Positions 54,723 to 64,000 of a stretch of DNA of 64,000 nucleotides are shown here, one piece after another (the first letter of the stretch is position 1; each line of letters begins with the position of its first letter). Position numbers and translations under genes: made by a program. The notes below the pieces were generated by a model. It was not told the origin of the DNA. It was given only the letters and a program-made list of their open reading frames with translations, and did no database searches. Source of the stretch: Bacteroidota bacterium (lineage in GTDB: Bacteria; Bacteroidota; Bacteroidia; Bacteroidales; VadinHA17); assembly GCA_022561875.1 (NCBI GenBank), contig JADFQJ010000004.1, forward strand, positions 1 to 64,000, given 5' to 3'.

Positions 54723-55991
54723 ATGAAAATATTAATTCTCGGATCAGGGGGGCGTGAACATGCATTGGCCTGGAAGATTGCTCAAAGCACCCTGGTAACG
54801 AAAATATTCATAGCTCCCGGTAATGCCGGCACGGAGTTATTTGGTGAAAATATTCAAATTAACCCGGATGATTTTAATTCTGTCGGTGAATTTGTTATTG
54901 AAAATAAAGTTGAAATGGTAGTTGTTGGACCTGAAGTGCCGTTAGTAAATGGGATAAGCGATTATTTTCTTGATAATGACCGCTTAAAGAGTATTTCTGT
55001 GATCGGACCTGTGAAAAAAGGGGCTATGCTGGAGGGAAGTAAAGATTTTGCAAAAAGTTTTATGGGGAAATATGGTATTCCCACCGCCAGGCATAAGACT
55101 TTTGATGCTGATTCGAGAGAAGAAGCTTTTCAGTTTTTGGAAACAATGGATACACCTTATGTTCTAAAAGCTGACGGTCTGGCAGCAGGCAAGGGGGTTG
55201 TGATACTAAATGATTATCAAAAAGCAGTTGATGAACTTAACTCTATGTTTGATGGGAAATTAGGGGAAGCCGGTAAGAAAGTGCTCCTTGAAGAATTTAT
55301 GGATGGTATTGAATTATCAGTTTTTGTTCTGACGGATGGGAAAACATACAAGATATTGCCGGAAGCAAAAGATTACAAAAGAATAGGTGAAGGCGATACC
55401 GGACTGAATACAGGTGGTATGGGAGCTGTATCACCTGTGCCATTTGCTGATCGCAACTTTTTGAGTAAAGTGGAAACCAGGATCATTCAGCCCACTATCA
55501 AAGGTATGATACGGGAAAAAATAGATTATAAAGGATTTGTTTTTTTCGGACTGATGAATGTGAAAGGAGATCCTTATGTTGTGGAATACAATGTCAGAAT
55601 GGGAGATCCTGAAGCTGAAGTAATTATTCCCAGGATAAAATCAGATTTGGTTGATCTGTTTGTTGCAGTTTCTGAGAGCAAACTATCCAATAAAGTTATT
55701 GAGATCGATCAAAGAACTGCTGTAACTGTTATGCTTGTATCAGAAGGATATCCGGGATCTTATGATAAAGGGAAAGTGATTAAAAGTCTTGAGAAAGTTA
55801 AAGATAGCATCCTGTTTTATGCCGGTGCATGCCGGAAAGGAAACGAAATTTTTACAAATGGAGGGAGGGTGATTGCAGTTAGCTCTTATGGGTCGGATAA
55901 AGATCAGGCGCTGTCAAGATCATACCGGAATGCTCAGATAATATCATTTGATAAAAAGTACTACCGCCGCGACATTGGATTCGATCTGTAA
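54723..55991 (+). CDS. purD: phosphoribosylamine--glycine ligase
   Basis: MKILILGSGGREHALAWKIAQS...GPEVPLVNGISDYF...LKADGLAAGKGVVIL...NTGGMGAVSPVP...VEYNVRMGDPEAEVIIPRI. Confidence 0.95.
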   Translation: MKILILGSGGREHALAWKIAQSTLVTKIFIAPGNAGTELFGENIQINPDDFNSVGEFVIENKVEMVVVGPEVPLVNGISDYFLDNDRLKSISVIGPVKKGAMLEGSKDFAKSFMGKYGIPTARHKTFDADSREEAFQFLETMDTPYVLKADGLAAGKGVVILNDYQKAVDELNSMFDGKLGEAGKKVLLEEFMDGIELSVFVLTDGKTYKILPEAKDYKRIGEGDTGLNTGGMGAVSPVPFADRNFLSKVETRIIQPTIKGMIREKIDYKGFVFFGLMNVKGDPYVVEYNVRMGDPEAEVIIPRIKSDLVDLFVAVSESKLSNKVIEIDQRTAVTVMLVSEGYPGSYDKGKVIKSLEKVKDSILFYAGACRKGNEIFTNGGRVIAVSSYGSDKDQALSRSYRNAQIISFDKKYYRRDIGFDL

Positions 55992-56002
55992 ACTGCCTGG
56001 TT

Positions 56003-56992
56003 ATGTTACTAAAGACCTTTAAAAGAATACAACCTTCTGTAATTTTGCTGATCATTCTAATGGCTGTTGGGATCTGGTTTAATACATTCTTAAATCCGGA
56101 AAATTCAAACTTCTTTTTTAACGAACACCCAATGCCCCTGTATGGCATTCTGATTAGTTTTATTTCTCCCGTTTCTATATGGGGAACATTGATAACTATG
56201 ATTATTTGGGTTATTCATGGCTTTTTGTTAGTCAGACTAAACACTAAATTCTTTTTTATTAATGAAAGAACATATTTGCCTGCTGTAATTTTTATCTTGT
56301 CAGGATGCTTTATTACAGATCTTCAGTATTTTAACCCGGTAATTATCTCAAGCATTTTTCTTCTCATAGCTATCGAAAGATTAATAGATTCTTACCGGGA
56401 TACTAATATCTCCTTTAACTCTTTTGATGCAGGGCTACTTATAGGGGTGGGATGTCTTTTCTATCTAAACCTCGGATTTTTTCTGGTAGTAATTTGGATC
56501 GGATTACAGATTCTAAGACCGGTAAACTGGCGTGAATGGCTGGTGCCGATCCTGGGTTTCTTTGCTCCTGTTTTATTAACGGCTGCGATCTATTATCTGC
56601 TTAATGGTGATCTTTATATGTTTATCCGGACTATTCAGGATAACATGGTTCCTTTCAAATATGAAATTACACAATTTCACTATTATTTCTTAGGTTATCT
56701 GGCATTAATAATTGTTTTTGCCAGTTTCCGGATTATCAGGGATCTTCTGACAAAAAAGGTGAAATCCCGAAAGATTTTTCAAATACTCTGGTGGGTATTT
56801 TCTATTTCTGTTATAGTTTTCTTCCTTGTTCCCTGGGCATCTTTTGATATGATCATTTTCGGATTTATTCCCTTATCCTTTTTACTTACCCATTATTTAT
56901 TAAATATCCGGGTAAAATGGTTTGGGGAACTGGTATTTTACCTGTTTGCAGGAGGACTGTTTTTCATTCTTTTTCATAAAAATATATTATAA
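56003..56992 (+). CDS. multi-pass membrane protein (DUF6427-like)
   Basis: 329 aa with many TM segments, directly after purD; NFFFNEHPMPLYGILISFIS...WREWLVPILGFFAPVLLTAAIYYL. Confidence 0.6.
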   Translation: MLLKTFKRIQPSVILLIILMAVGIWFNTFLNPENSNFFFNEHPMPLYGILISFISPVSIWGTLITMIIWVIHGFLLVRLNTKFFFINERTYLPAVIFILSGCFITDLQYFNPVIISSIFLLIAIERLIDSYRDTNISFNSFDAGLLIGVGCLFYLNLGFFLVVIWIGLQILRPVNWREWLVPILGFFAPVLLTAAIYYLLNGDLYMFIRTIQDNMVPFKYEITQFHYYFLGYLALIIVFASFRIIRDLLTKKVKSRKIFQILWWVFSISVIVFFLVPWASFDMIIFGFIPLSFLLTHYLLNIRVKWFGELVFYLFAGGLFFILFHKNIL

Positions 56993-56995
56993 AAA

Positions 56996-57017
56996 AACCC
57001 GGGCGTTGGACCGGGTT
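56996..57017. terminator. bidirectional terminator
   Basis: AAAAAAACCCGG-GCGTTGGA-CCGGGTT between convergent genes. Confidence 0.75.
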
Positions 57018-57040
57018 AATATTTTGAAATAGAAAAACTA

Positions 57041-57487
57041 TCAGTCATTCACAAGAGATAATATCCCAACCGCAAACCCTTCTTCACCACCCTTAAAAGA
57101 TATCCAGATTTGGTATGATCCGGTTTTATTGCATAAGAAATCAAATGAATGATAGATTTTTCCGGTTTCGGGGCTGATAGAACTGCCGACTTTTTTTCCG
57201 TCGTTATAAAGCTGGATAACACCTTGTCCTTTTGAATCGTTTGAATTACATATGGTTAACCTGTAGTGAGTGTTTTTTAACAGGATAGCAGTGTTTTTAT
57301 GAATAGGAATATTATCATGTGAGTAAGCTTCAGGCAGTTTGACAACATAGTCCTTCAGATAAGTTGTATTTTCCCCAACATCGAGGACGCACCGGCCTAC
57401 CAATTCAGAAGGATCCTGCGCGCTTGCTGTTCTTGAGAATGAGCAAATCATTAGGAAAGCAAAAAGTATTATCAATAACCGTTTCAT
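57041..57487 (-). CDS. hypothetical secreted protein
   Basis: 148 aa with signal peptide LLIILFAFLMICSFSRTASA; no family recognised. Confidence 0.6.
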   Translation of the reverse strand: MKRLLIILFAFLMICSFSRTASAQDPSELVGRCVLDVGENTTYLKDYVVKLPEAYSHDNIPIHKNTAILLKNTHYRLTICNSNDSKGQGVIQLYNDGKKVGSSISPETGKIYHSFDFLCNKTGSYQIWISFKGGEEGFAVGILSLVND

Positions 57488-57490
57488 CTG

Positions 57491-58396
57491 TTAAAAGCTT
57501 ATTAACTTTTTTCGTATTTTTTCAGTTTTTTCTATAATCCTTTTCAGTTGTTCGTCCGAAATCTCCACGATACTTTTTTCATGCTGAACGATAACTAACA
57601 TTCCGTCTTTTTCAATGGTCTCAGGTTCACCAATCTCATAGGTTATGTTTATTTTCTTAAATTCAACATTCAGAATTTCAAGACTTTGAATTAGGTCATT
57701 AAATCTGGGATCTTTCTTATAAAGATTTAAAACATTGAGAATGTCAGTTATAATTATCTTCTGATCTCCAATTCTTTCTGATATAGCAGGATTAGGATAT
57801 TCCTTGACAACCTGGGTTGCCAGGAACAGACCTTCAACCCATAATCCGGTTACCATTAACGAACTCAGATATGATCTGTGTGTTTCACGAAGATAAGAAT
57901 CCATTTCCTTATAACTACGTACAGATAAAAACATCAGAGAATCGAGATTTTGATTGCTGGTTGCAAGACGTTTAAGGGTTGTATAGTCGAAAAATTGACC
58001 AACACTTAGTTCATCAGCCAGTATCTTGATAGCTGAAATGTATTCAATAGCAGATGCAGTTTTTCCATACATATTGAGATAACCCAGATTAGCGCCGAAT
58101 ACACCTAATTTATACGCCATCTGAAAATTTGTATTCAAGGCATCAACAGAACAGGTGCTGGCCAGATATTCTTTTGAAAACGGCACGCCGAGACGATTCA
58201 TTAAAGCTGCCATTTCGACCGGCGAGGCAATATTATCAATTATTTCAACCAAAGCTTCCTCTGTAATTTCTATTTCCATTGCAGAAATTATGGTATCCTG
58301 CACTGCATTTTCATTTTGGGCAGAGTTATCTCCGGAACTCTGACATGAACAAAAGAGCATTACAATCAGGAAAAAACTTTGTGCCTTTTTAAACAT
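57491..58396 (-). CDS. hypothetical lipoprotein, helical
   Basis: 301 aa; lipobox VMLFCSC; adjacent to the previous gene (3-nt gap). Confidence 0.65.
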   Translation of the reverse strand: MFKKAQSFFLIVMLFCSCQSSGDNSAQNENAVQDTIISAMEIEITEEALVEIIDNIASPVEMAALMNRLGVPFSKEYLASTCSVDALNTNFQMAYKLGVFGANLGYLNMYGKTASAIEYISAIKILADELSVGQFFDYTTLKRLATSNQNLDSLMFLSVRSYKEMDSYLRETHRSYLSSLMVTGLWVEGLFLATQVVKEYPNPAISERIGDQKIIITDILNVLNLYKKDPRFNDLIQSLEILNVEFKKINITYEIGEPETIEKDGMLVIVQHEKSIVEISDEQLKRIIEKTEKIRKKLISF

Positions 58397-58448
58397 AATA
58401 GCAGAAGGGTGTTTTTTAAACTACTTTCTGAATATAAAAATACAATAA

Positions 58449-61400
58449 TTAATGCTTTATAAAAAGAAATTTGAATATTTTTTTAAGATTAATTACACTA
58501 ACAGAATCAATTATTCTTTTAAGCGCTTTAAAGTGTAGAGTAAAATAGAGTACTAAAGTCATAAACCAGACTATAGTGAGATTGAAATTAAATGTATCGA
58601 AATACCTGCCTGCAAACCATTTTCTGGGAGCAAAAAAATGTGTTCTGAAACCCAGGTAACTTTCAGGATATGGATCCAGGAAAATTGGTTGAAATTGTTG
58701 AATAAGTTCCTGTTTGTATTCGAGAATCGGGTTTTTCTCAAAGGCTTTCTTTACCATTTCCGCCAGCCTCTCGTTATGATATGAATTCATCAAATTCCTG
58801 GTTTTATGTGGCTGGGATTTAAGCATACGCTCCTTAATCTGCTCTTTCCTGAGATTGTTTTGAAAGAAAACACTGTCATAGTATTTATTAAGATTGTTTA
58901 GATAATGCCTGGTAGAAATAGCTACATTATATACTATATGACTCCGGGGTGAGTGAATCCGGATATTGAAATTTGACACTATTAACAAGGATCATTTCTT
59001 TTTTTATCTCATTTGCAAGTAGTAACAGGTTACCTGAATTTTCTTTAGTAAGTTCATCGTTGTTAAAATCTTTGTTTACAATATTTAGGATCTTTTTAAG
59101 TTTTGGTAAAGCATGAACTCTTTTATAATCTGCGCCACTTTTTCCTTTTTCAAGGTCATAAAAGATCTTTTCATATTCATTATCCTTGAACTGGTGAACC
59201 ATTAAAGCTTCGTATGTCCATCTGGTAGCCATCATTTCCGCAATAAGCGGTACTTTATCCACACTTCCGATATTACGGTTCAGTTTATCAAAACTAAACA
59301 TAGCCCCGCTTAATACCATCATTGGGATTACCAATAAAGGAATAATAATATAAATCGTGATAGCAGAATTAAATGATACGGAAATATTCAATCCAAGCAA
59401 ATTAGCAAAGGCTGCTGTGGTAAACAGAGCCAGCCAGTAAGCAAGTGTCATTCCCCTGATCCCAAGGATGCTGTTTCCGATAATGACGAATAATATTGCC
59501 TGGGTTGCTGAAATAGCAAATAAAATGAGAATTTTTGAAAATAAATAACTGGTATGGCTTAGATTAAGAAACCGCTCCCGGCGAATTATTTTACGGTCTC
59601 TAAATATCTCTTCAGCACTTACTGTAAGACCAAGGAACAAGGTAACAATAAGACTCATAAAAATATAAATCGGTATGTTTTCATTTTCATAAAACAGGTA
59701 AGTGTCTGAATTAGGATCGGCGATATACCGGATAATATATGAGAGAATAAAAGCCAGTAACGGAGCCTCCAGCAGGTTAAGTATTACATATTGCTTGTTG
59801 GATATCTTGGAAAGGAAATCACGAACAGTGTAAATCCGGAATTGCTTAAACCGGTTAGGTATCATAAGTGTTGATAAGGGCTTTTTCCGGATTTCTGGTA
59901 CCGGTTCGGGTTTGATGTTTTTTCTGCAGGCGTTTTCCCAGTTAGCAGGAGTGACTTTTCTTTTTCCTGTATATTGTCCATACTCATCAACAACCCGCGC
60001 TTCAATAATATTAAAAATAAGCTCAGGATTTACGGTTCCACAAAAAGGGCATTCGCCAATCTCGCGGTTGATTTGTTTATCCAGGGTTTTAAAATAAATA
60101 ATGGCCTCAATAGGATTCCCCCTGTACACCATGTATCCGCCAGTATCCAGAATGATGATATTATCGAACATTTTGAAAATATCTGACGAAGGCTGATGGA
60201 TTACGATAAAAATTAATTTCCCTTTTATTGTGAGTTCGCGAAGAAGGTCCATAACATTTTCCGAATCGCGGGATGAAAGCCCGGATGTAGGTTCATCAAC
60301 AAACAGAATATCCGGTTCGCGAATTAATTCAAGTGCAATATTCAGTCTTTTTCTTTGTCCGCCACTTATGATCTTACTTGTAGGTGAACCAACTTTCAGG
60401 TCTTTCTTCTCAAGTAAACCAAAGCTATTCAGGGTTTTGTTTACAACAGTATTTATTTCTTCATCCGATTTATCCCTGAAGCAAAGCTTTGCATTAAAGT
60501 ACAGATTCTTAAAAATTGTAAGCTCTTCAATAAGCAGATCATCTTGTGGGATGTAACCAATTATCCCTTTTAAATCTTCTGTCTCTTTCTGAAGATCCTT
60601 ACCGTTTATCCTGATTTGCCCTGATGAAGGTTTTGTGAAACCGCTCAGGATATTCAGTAAAGTGGTTTTCCCGGCGCCACTTGAACCCATGATGCCAACC
60701 AGCTTGCCCTGTGTCTCAGTAAAACTGATATTTCTTATACCCATTTCTCCATTTGAGAATTGATAATCCAGATTCTCAGCAACATATGATATTTTTACAG
60801 TAGTATAATCAGCCATAAAACCCGACACGATATCGCTATAGTAAATAAGCCTGCCCTTTGACAATTTTATGGAACTGCCATTGGCAAAGAGATATAAATA
60901 CTTATTGGTAATAGGAAGCCCGTTCAGGAAGATATCATCATGTGAATCATGCTTCAGAAAATAGAGATCGACACTTCGGATCTGGAGTATGTATATTCTG
61001 CTGTCAAAGGATTTTGGTGAAATTTGTTTGCAGTTTTGACATTTCAAATCTTGATCACTAATAATCAATATGCTCGTGCGGTCTAATTTCTCCGGTACCT
61101 GTTCTTTAACAAATTCCCGAATGTCCTCAAACTCTTCTCTTGAGACCTTAAAAACTTCAGCTACCGTATTTATAATATTCATCCTCTGATCAGTAAATTT
61201 TTTATCAGAGGCAATAAGTTCAAAAAGCCTTACAAGAACAATTATCTTTTGATGCTGAGTGAGTGTGCGGTTGATTTTTTACAAATGCCAAAAATTATTA
61301 CTGAATCTCTAACAGAAGTAGGTCGGGATTTGCTATTAAATAAATTTTCTTTTTCCAGCCTGGCAAATTCCGTAAAAAGGTTCATGTATTCATGTACAGT

Positions 61401-61526
61401 TTCATCATTCAACTGCTGAGTCAGGAAATTATTCACATACTCTTTCTCATTAGCTTCCACACCGCCATCCTGTTTAACTATCAGTGCAAAAAGCTGCATC
61501 AGGGCTTTGAGAATTTCTTCACTCAT
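58449..61526 (-). pseudogene. TerB-like/ABC ATPase/ABC-2 permease fusion protein, interrupted by two frameshifts (ORFs 61526-61242, 61182-58927, 58988-58449)
   Basis: N-terminal TerB-like ORF (MSEEILKALMQLFALIVKQDGGVEANEKEYVNNFLTQQL), central ORF with GSSGAGKTTLLNILSG, SGGQRKRLNIALELIREPDILFVDEPTSGLSSRDS and permease TMs, C-terminal ORF with FDTFNFNLTIVWFMTLVLYFTL. The first and third ORFs share a frame; the middle one is shifted. Confidence 0.8.
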
Positions 61527-61529
61527 TAT

Positions 61530-62585
61530 TTAGTTAATTACAAATTTTATTCTCACAGGATTATGATCGGAATTTTGAAATTCAAGATCGTAAGTCTTTA
61601 TGGATATAGTTTCCAGGTTGGGTGACAGAAGAAAGAAATCAATAATAGTAGTTCCCGATGTTTTCTTGTCAAAAGAAGTTCTTAATGAACGGTTGGTAGG
61701 AACCTCGTTATCAAAACACCACTGCCACTGCTCCGGCAGGAAATTAATATCTATTCCTGTAAGCAGAAAGTTTGCATATTCATCCGGTTTGTTGAATTTG
61801 CCGTCTGTGAGACCGGGAGGATGTTGATTCCAGTCACCTCCCGCAACTATAAAATTCCCTTTTTGATATTCGCTTATAACAAAATTCCTGATAAATTCCA
61901 TTTCCTGCTTTTTCAGCCTTCCATCATCAAAAGCAGAATTATGAATATTCAAAAGAACAAATTCCTTACCATTATTAATTGGATACCGGTTAAGTAGAAT
62001 ACATCTGTCAAGCATAAAAACTTTCATTGGCCAGCTATACTCACCGGGAAGGTCTAATCTTACAGATTCTAATGGATCCGGTTCGCTCAAACTGAACAAT
62101 CCCGAAGAAACAAAACCCATTGGAGATGTAAACGGCAAAGGAACGAAACTCACTTTGTAATTTGGAGCAAAGAACACAAAGAATTCTTTGAATAATCCTG
62201 CCAGATGTTTTGTTTCATCAATAAAATAAGTTCTTTTAGATTTTTTATCAACTTCTTGCAATAATATGAAACCTGGCTTACAGGTGTTACTGAGGAAATT
62301 ACTTATCTCACTAAGATTCTTTTGAGTATTTTCATTAGTAGTTCTGACTTTCTCACCCCCATCATAGAAAAAATCCATTTCATAGCCTAAACCTGCATAC
62401 CCGATATTCCAGGTTATAACAGTTAAAGTGTCACCTGTCTTCAAAGTATCAGGATGGTCAGAGTTATAGATACCGGAAATAGCGTCAGGTTTGTAATCTG
62501 TTATTGTGAAAAATGCTAAAAACAAGATAAAAAGTAGAACTACAATGCTAATAGAAATAAGGCTGATTTTTAGAACTGTTTTCAT
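61530..62585 (-). CDS. endonuclease/exonuclease/phosphatase family protein
   Basis: 351 aa; VITWNIGYAG, ILLQEVDKKSKRT, LLNIHNSAFDD, VAGGDWNQHP, TIIDFFLLSPNL, DHNPVRIKF. Confidence 0.88.
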   Translation of the reverse strand: MKTVLKISLISISIVVLLFILFLAFFTITDYKPDAISGIYNSDHPDTLKTGDTLTVITWNIGYAGLGYEMDFFYDGGEKVRTTNENTQKNLSEISNFLSNTCKPGFILLQEVDKKSKRTYFIDETKHLAGLFKEFFVFFAPNYKVSFVPLPFTSPMGFVSSGLFSLSEPDPLESVRLDLPGEYSWPMKVFMLDRCILLNRYPINNGKEFVLLNIHNSAFDDGRLKKQEMEFIRNFVISEYQKGNFIVAGGDWNQHPPGLTDGKFNKPDEYANFLLTGIDINFLPEQWQWCFDNEVPTNRSLRTSFDKKTSGTTIIDFFLLSPNLETISIKTYDLEFQNSDHNPVRIKFVIN

Positions 62586-62602
62586 TATAGAAAAAAAATA
62601 AA

Positions 62603-63334
62603 TTATCTTTTATTCATTTTCCTGACATCCAGCAATACACCTGATTGCTCTTCATATTTATTAATAATGGTTAATATAATTTCTGCAACCTCTTGAGGTT
62701 TAGAGAGTAAGCCAAATTCTTTATATGCAATAAAATCTCTTGCATTTTTAAAATTTTTTAATTTTGTTTTCCTGATTAATTTTTGTGTGTTCGTTTCAAC
62801 AAGTCCTGGATACACAGAGAAAATGTTGATCCGTTTTGCAGGATCATGATCTTTCTGTTCTTCAGCAATCACCTGGCTGTACATAGCGAGTGCCGCTTTT
62901 GATGAACAATAATTACTCCATGATGGTTGTGGTTTTCTTCCTGCTGCGGAGCCAATATTGATGATTATTTTCTTACAACATTGATCCTGATATGTCGATA
63001 TGAACTTATTCATTAGAATTGCCGGTGCAACTGAATTTACATTAAACCCTGTAATAATCTCTTCCTGCTCAAGCCGTCCAACCTGTATGATTTTCCCAAG
63101 AGTGCCGGCATTATTTATAAGTATTACTGATTCAGCCTCTTTGTGCTGATGGAAAGTAAAATCCGTCACTTTCTCAATATCGGCTAAATCAAGGGTTATT
63201 TGTTCAAATCTGGTATGTGCAATAGCTTCATTACGGCTTATGCCGTAAATAAAATTATTTTCGTCATTTAAAACTTTTTCAGCTAATGCTCTTCCAATTC
63301 CGCGACTGGTACCGGTTATATAATAATAATACAT
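62603..63334 (-). CDS. SDR family NAD(P)-dependent oxidoreductase (sepiapterin reductase-like)
   Basis: ITGTSRGIGRALAEKVL, INNAGTLGKI, INIGSAAGRKPQPSWSNYCSSKAAL. Confidence 0.88.
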   Translation of the reverse strand: MYYYYITGTSRGIGRALAEKVLNDENNFIYGISRNEAIAHTRFEQITLDLADIEKVTDFTFHQHKEAESVILINNAGTLGKIIQVGRLEQEEIITGFNVNSVAPAILMNKFISTYQDQCCKKIIINIGSAAGRKPQPSWSNYCSSKAALAMYSQVIAEEQKDHDPAKRINIFSVYPGLVETNTQKLIRKTKLKNFKNARDFIAYKEFGLLSKPQEVAEIILTIINKYEEQSGVLLDVRKMNKR

Positions 63335-63478
63335 AAAGGTTCGAGTGTTTACCCTGGTTAAATGTTGTTTAAATCTTTGAAAAATACATAAAAATATTTT
63401 AATACCTTTATTAAGCCGGATTTATTGTATTTGTCAGTTGATATGAATTTTTTTATTTTAGTAAGAAAAGGAAAACCT

Positions 63479-64000
63479 ATGACCAGAAATCTTATAATTC
63501 CATTAATCGCCTTAATCCTGTTCCTTTCTGTTTATATTCCGGTGAAAGATAATTTATCTAATCCTCTTTCGCCTGATCCAAATACCAGGACCGATACTTT
63601 TGATGTAGTTCATTACACTATTAGTCTGACAGTACCTGATATAAAGGATGAACAGGTCTATGGGATAGTCGATTTGCAGATTCACCCCCTGATAAATGAT
63701 ATAGATACTATTACCCTCGATCTGTTTGGGTTCAGTGTGGATTCTATATGGATAGAGAATGAAACGATCCACGGTTTTTCTTATGACGGCAGGCTTATAA
63801 GAGTTCCGGTCAGGGATGAAATACAATCAAAATCTTCGGTGGTTTTATCTGTGTTTTATCATGGTACTCCGTCCAGAGACCCGGCTTGGGGAGGGTTTTA
63901 TTTTAAAGATAATGTAGCTTATAATATGGGTGTTGGAATGAGATCTTATCCGCACGGAGTAGGGCGGTACTGGTATCCTTGTGTTGACAACTTTGTCGAC
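63479..64000 (+). CDS. M1 family metallopeptidase, N-terminal part (runs off right edge)
   Basis: ATG at 63479: MTRNLIIPLIALILFLSVYIPVKDNLSNPLSPDPNTRTDTFDVVHYTISLTVPDIKDEQVYGIVDLQIHPL...HGTPSRDPAWGGFYFKDNVAYNMGVGMRSYPHGVGRYWYPCVDNFVD; open to window end. Not in the supplied ORF list. Confidence 0.8.
   Translation, partial: MTRNLIIPLIALILFLSVYIPVKDNLSNPLSPDPNTRTDTFDVVHYTISLTVPDIKDEQVYGIVDLQIHPLINDIDTITLDLFGFSVDSIWIENETIHGFSYDGRLIRVPVRDEIQSKSSVVLSVFYHGTPSRDPAWGGFYFKDNVAYNMGVGMRSYPHGVGRYWYPCVDNFVD

Noticed and set aside
61270-61290. Classical programmed -1 ribosomal frameshift at TGT AAA AAA TCA
   Set aside because: The P-site codon would re-pair with TAA rather than AAA, so it does not fit X XXY YYZ, and a second independent frameshift exists downstream; sequencing error or gene decay is simpler.
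1-64000. Search for a defence system, retron, DGR, prophage or BGC
   Set aside because: No reverse transcriptase, nuclease-helicase cassette, phage structural gene, integrase or assembly-line enzyme was recognisable; penicillin acylase, radical SAM and deaminases are each explained by ordinary families.

Overview
The window is AT-rich bacterial chromosome from a Bacteroidota (Bacteroidales-like) organism. Supporting evidence: a T9SS C-terminal sorting domain, SprB repeats, single-chain GlyRS, a DUF2723 protein, the TerB-ABC fusion transporter family, and TAnnTTTG-type promoters. Left to right it contains: a surface-glycan locus (YfhO-like protein, glycosyltransferases, methyltransferases, Wzx-like flippase, WecB-like epimerase) with a degraded patch at 1.7-2.35 kb; housekeeping genes (glyS, nadB, dusB, pepP-like); a succinate dehydrogenase/fumarate reductase operon; a propeller/Y_Y_Y/SpoIIE sensor; a 2517-aa T9SS-sorted protein with four tandem beta-helix modules, a PKD domain and five SprB repeats; an S41 protease; dCMP deaminase; an AlbA_2-regulator remnant; tRNA-Leu(CAA); dxs; a radical SAM/SPASM protein; penicillin acylase; frr/pyrH/tsf/rpsB/rpsI/rplM; an O-antigen ligase operon; DUF2723; purD; an ABC transporter gene split into three ORFs by two compensating frameshifts; and the start of an M1 peptidase. 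I see no CRISPR array, intact transposase, phage, retron or recognisable defence island. The most interesting unexplained material is intergenic: several families of interspersed inverted repeats and short (about 7-bp) tandem arrays that recur across the window and interrupt otherwise conserved operons (sdhA/sdhB and tsf/pyrH). All family assignments come from reading the protein sequences; no database search was run.
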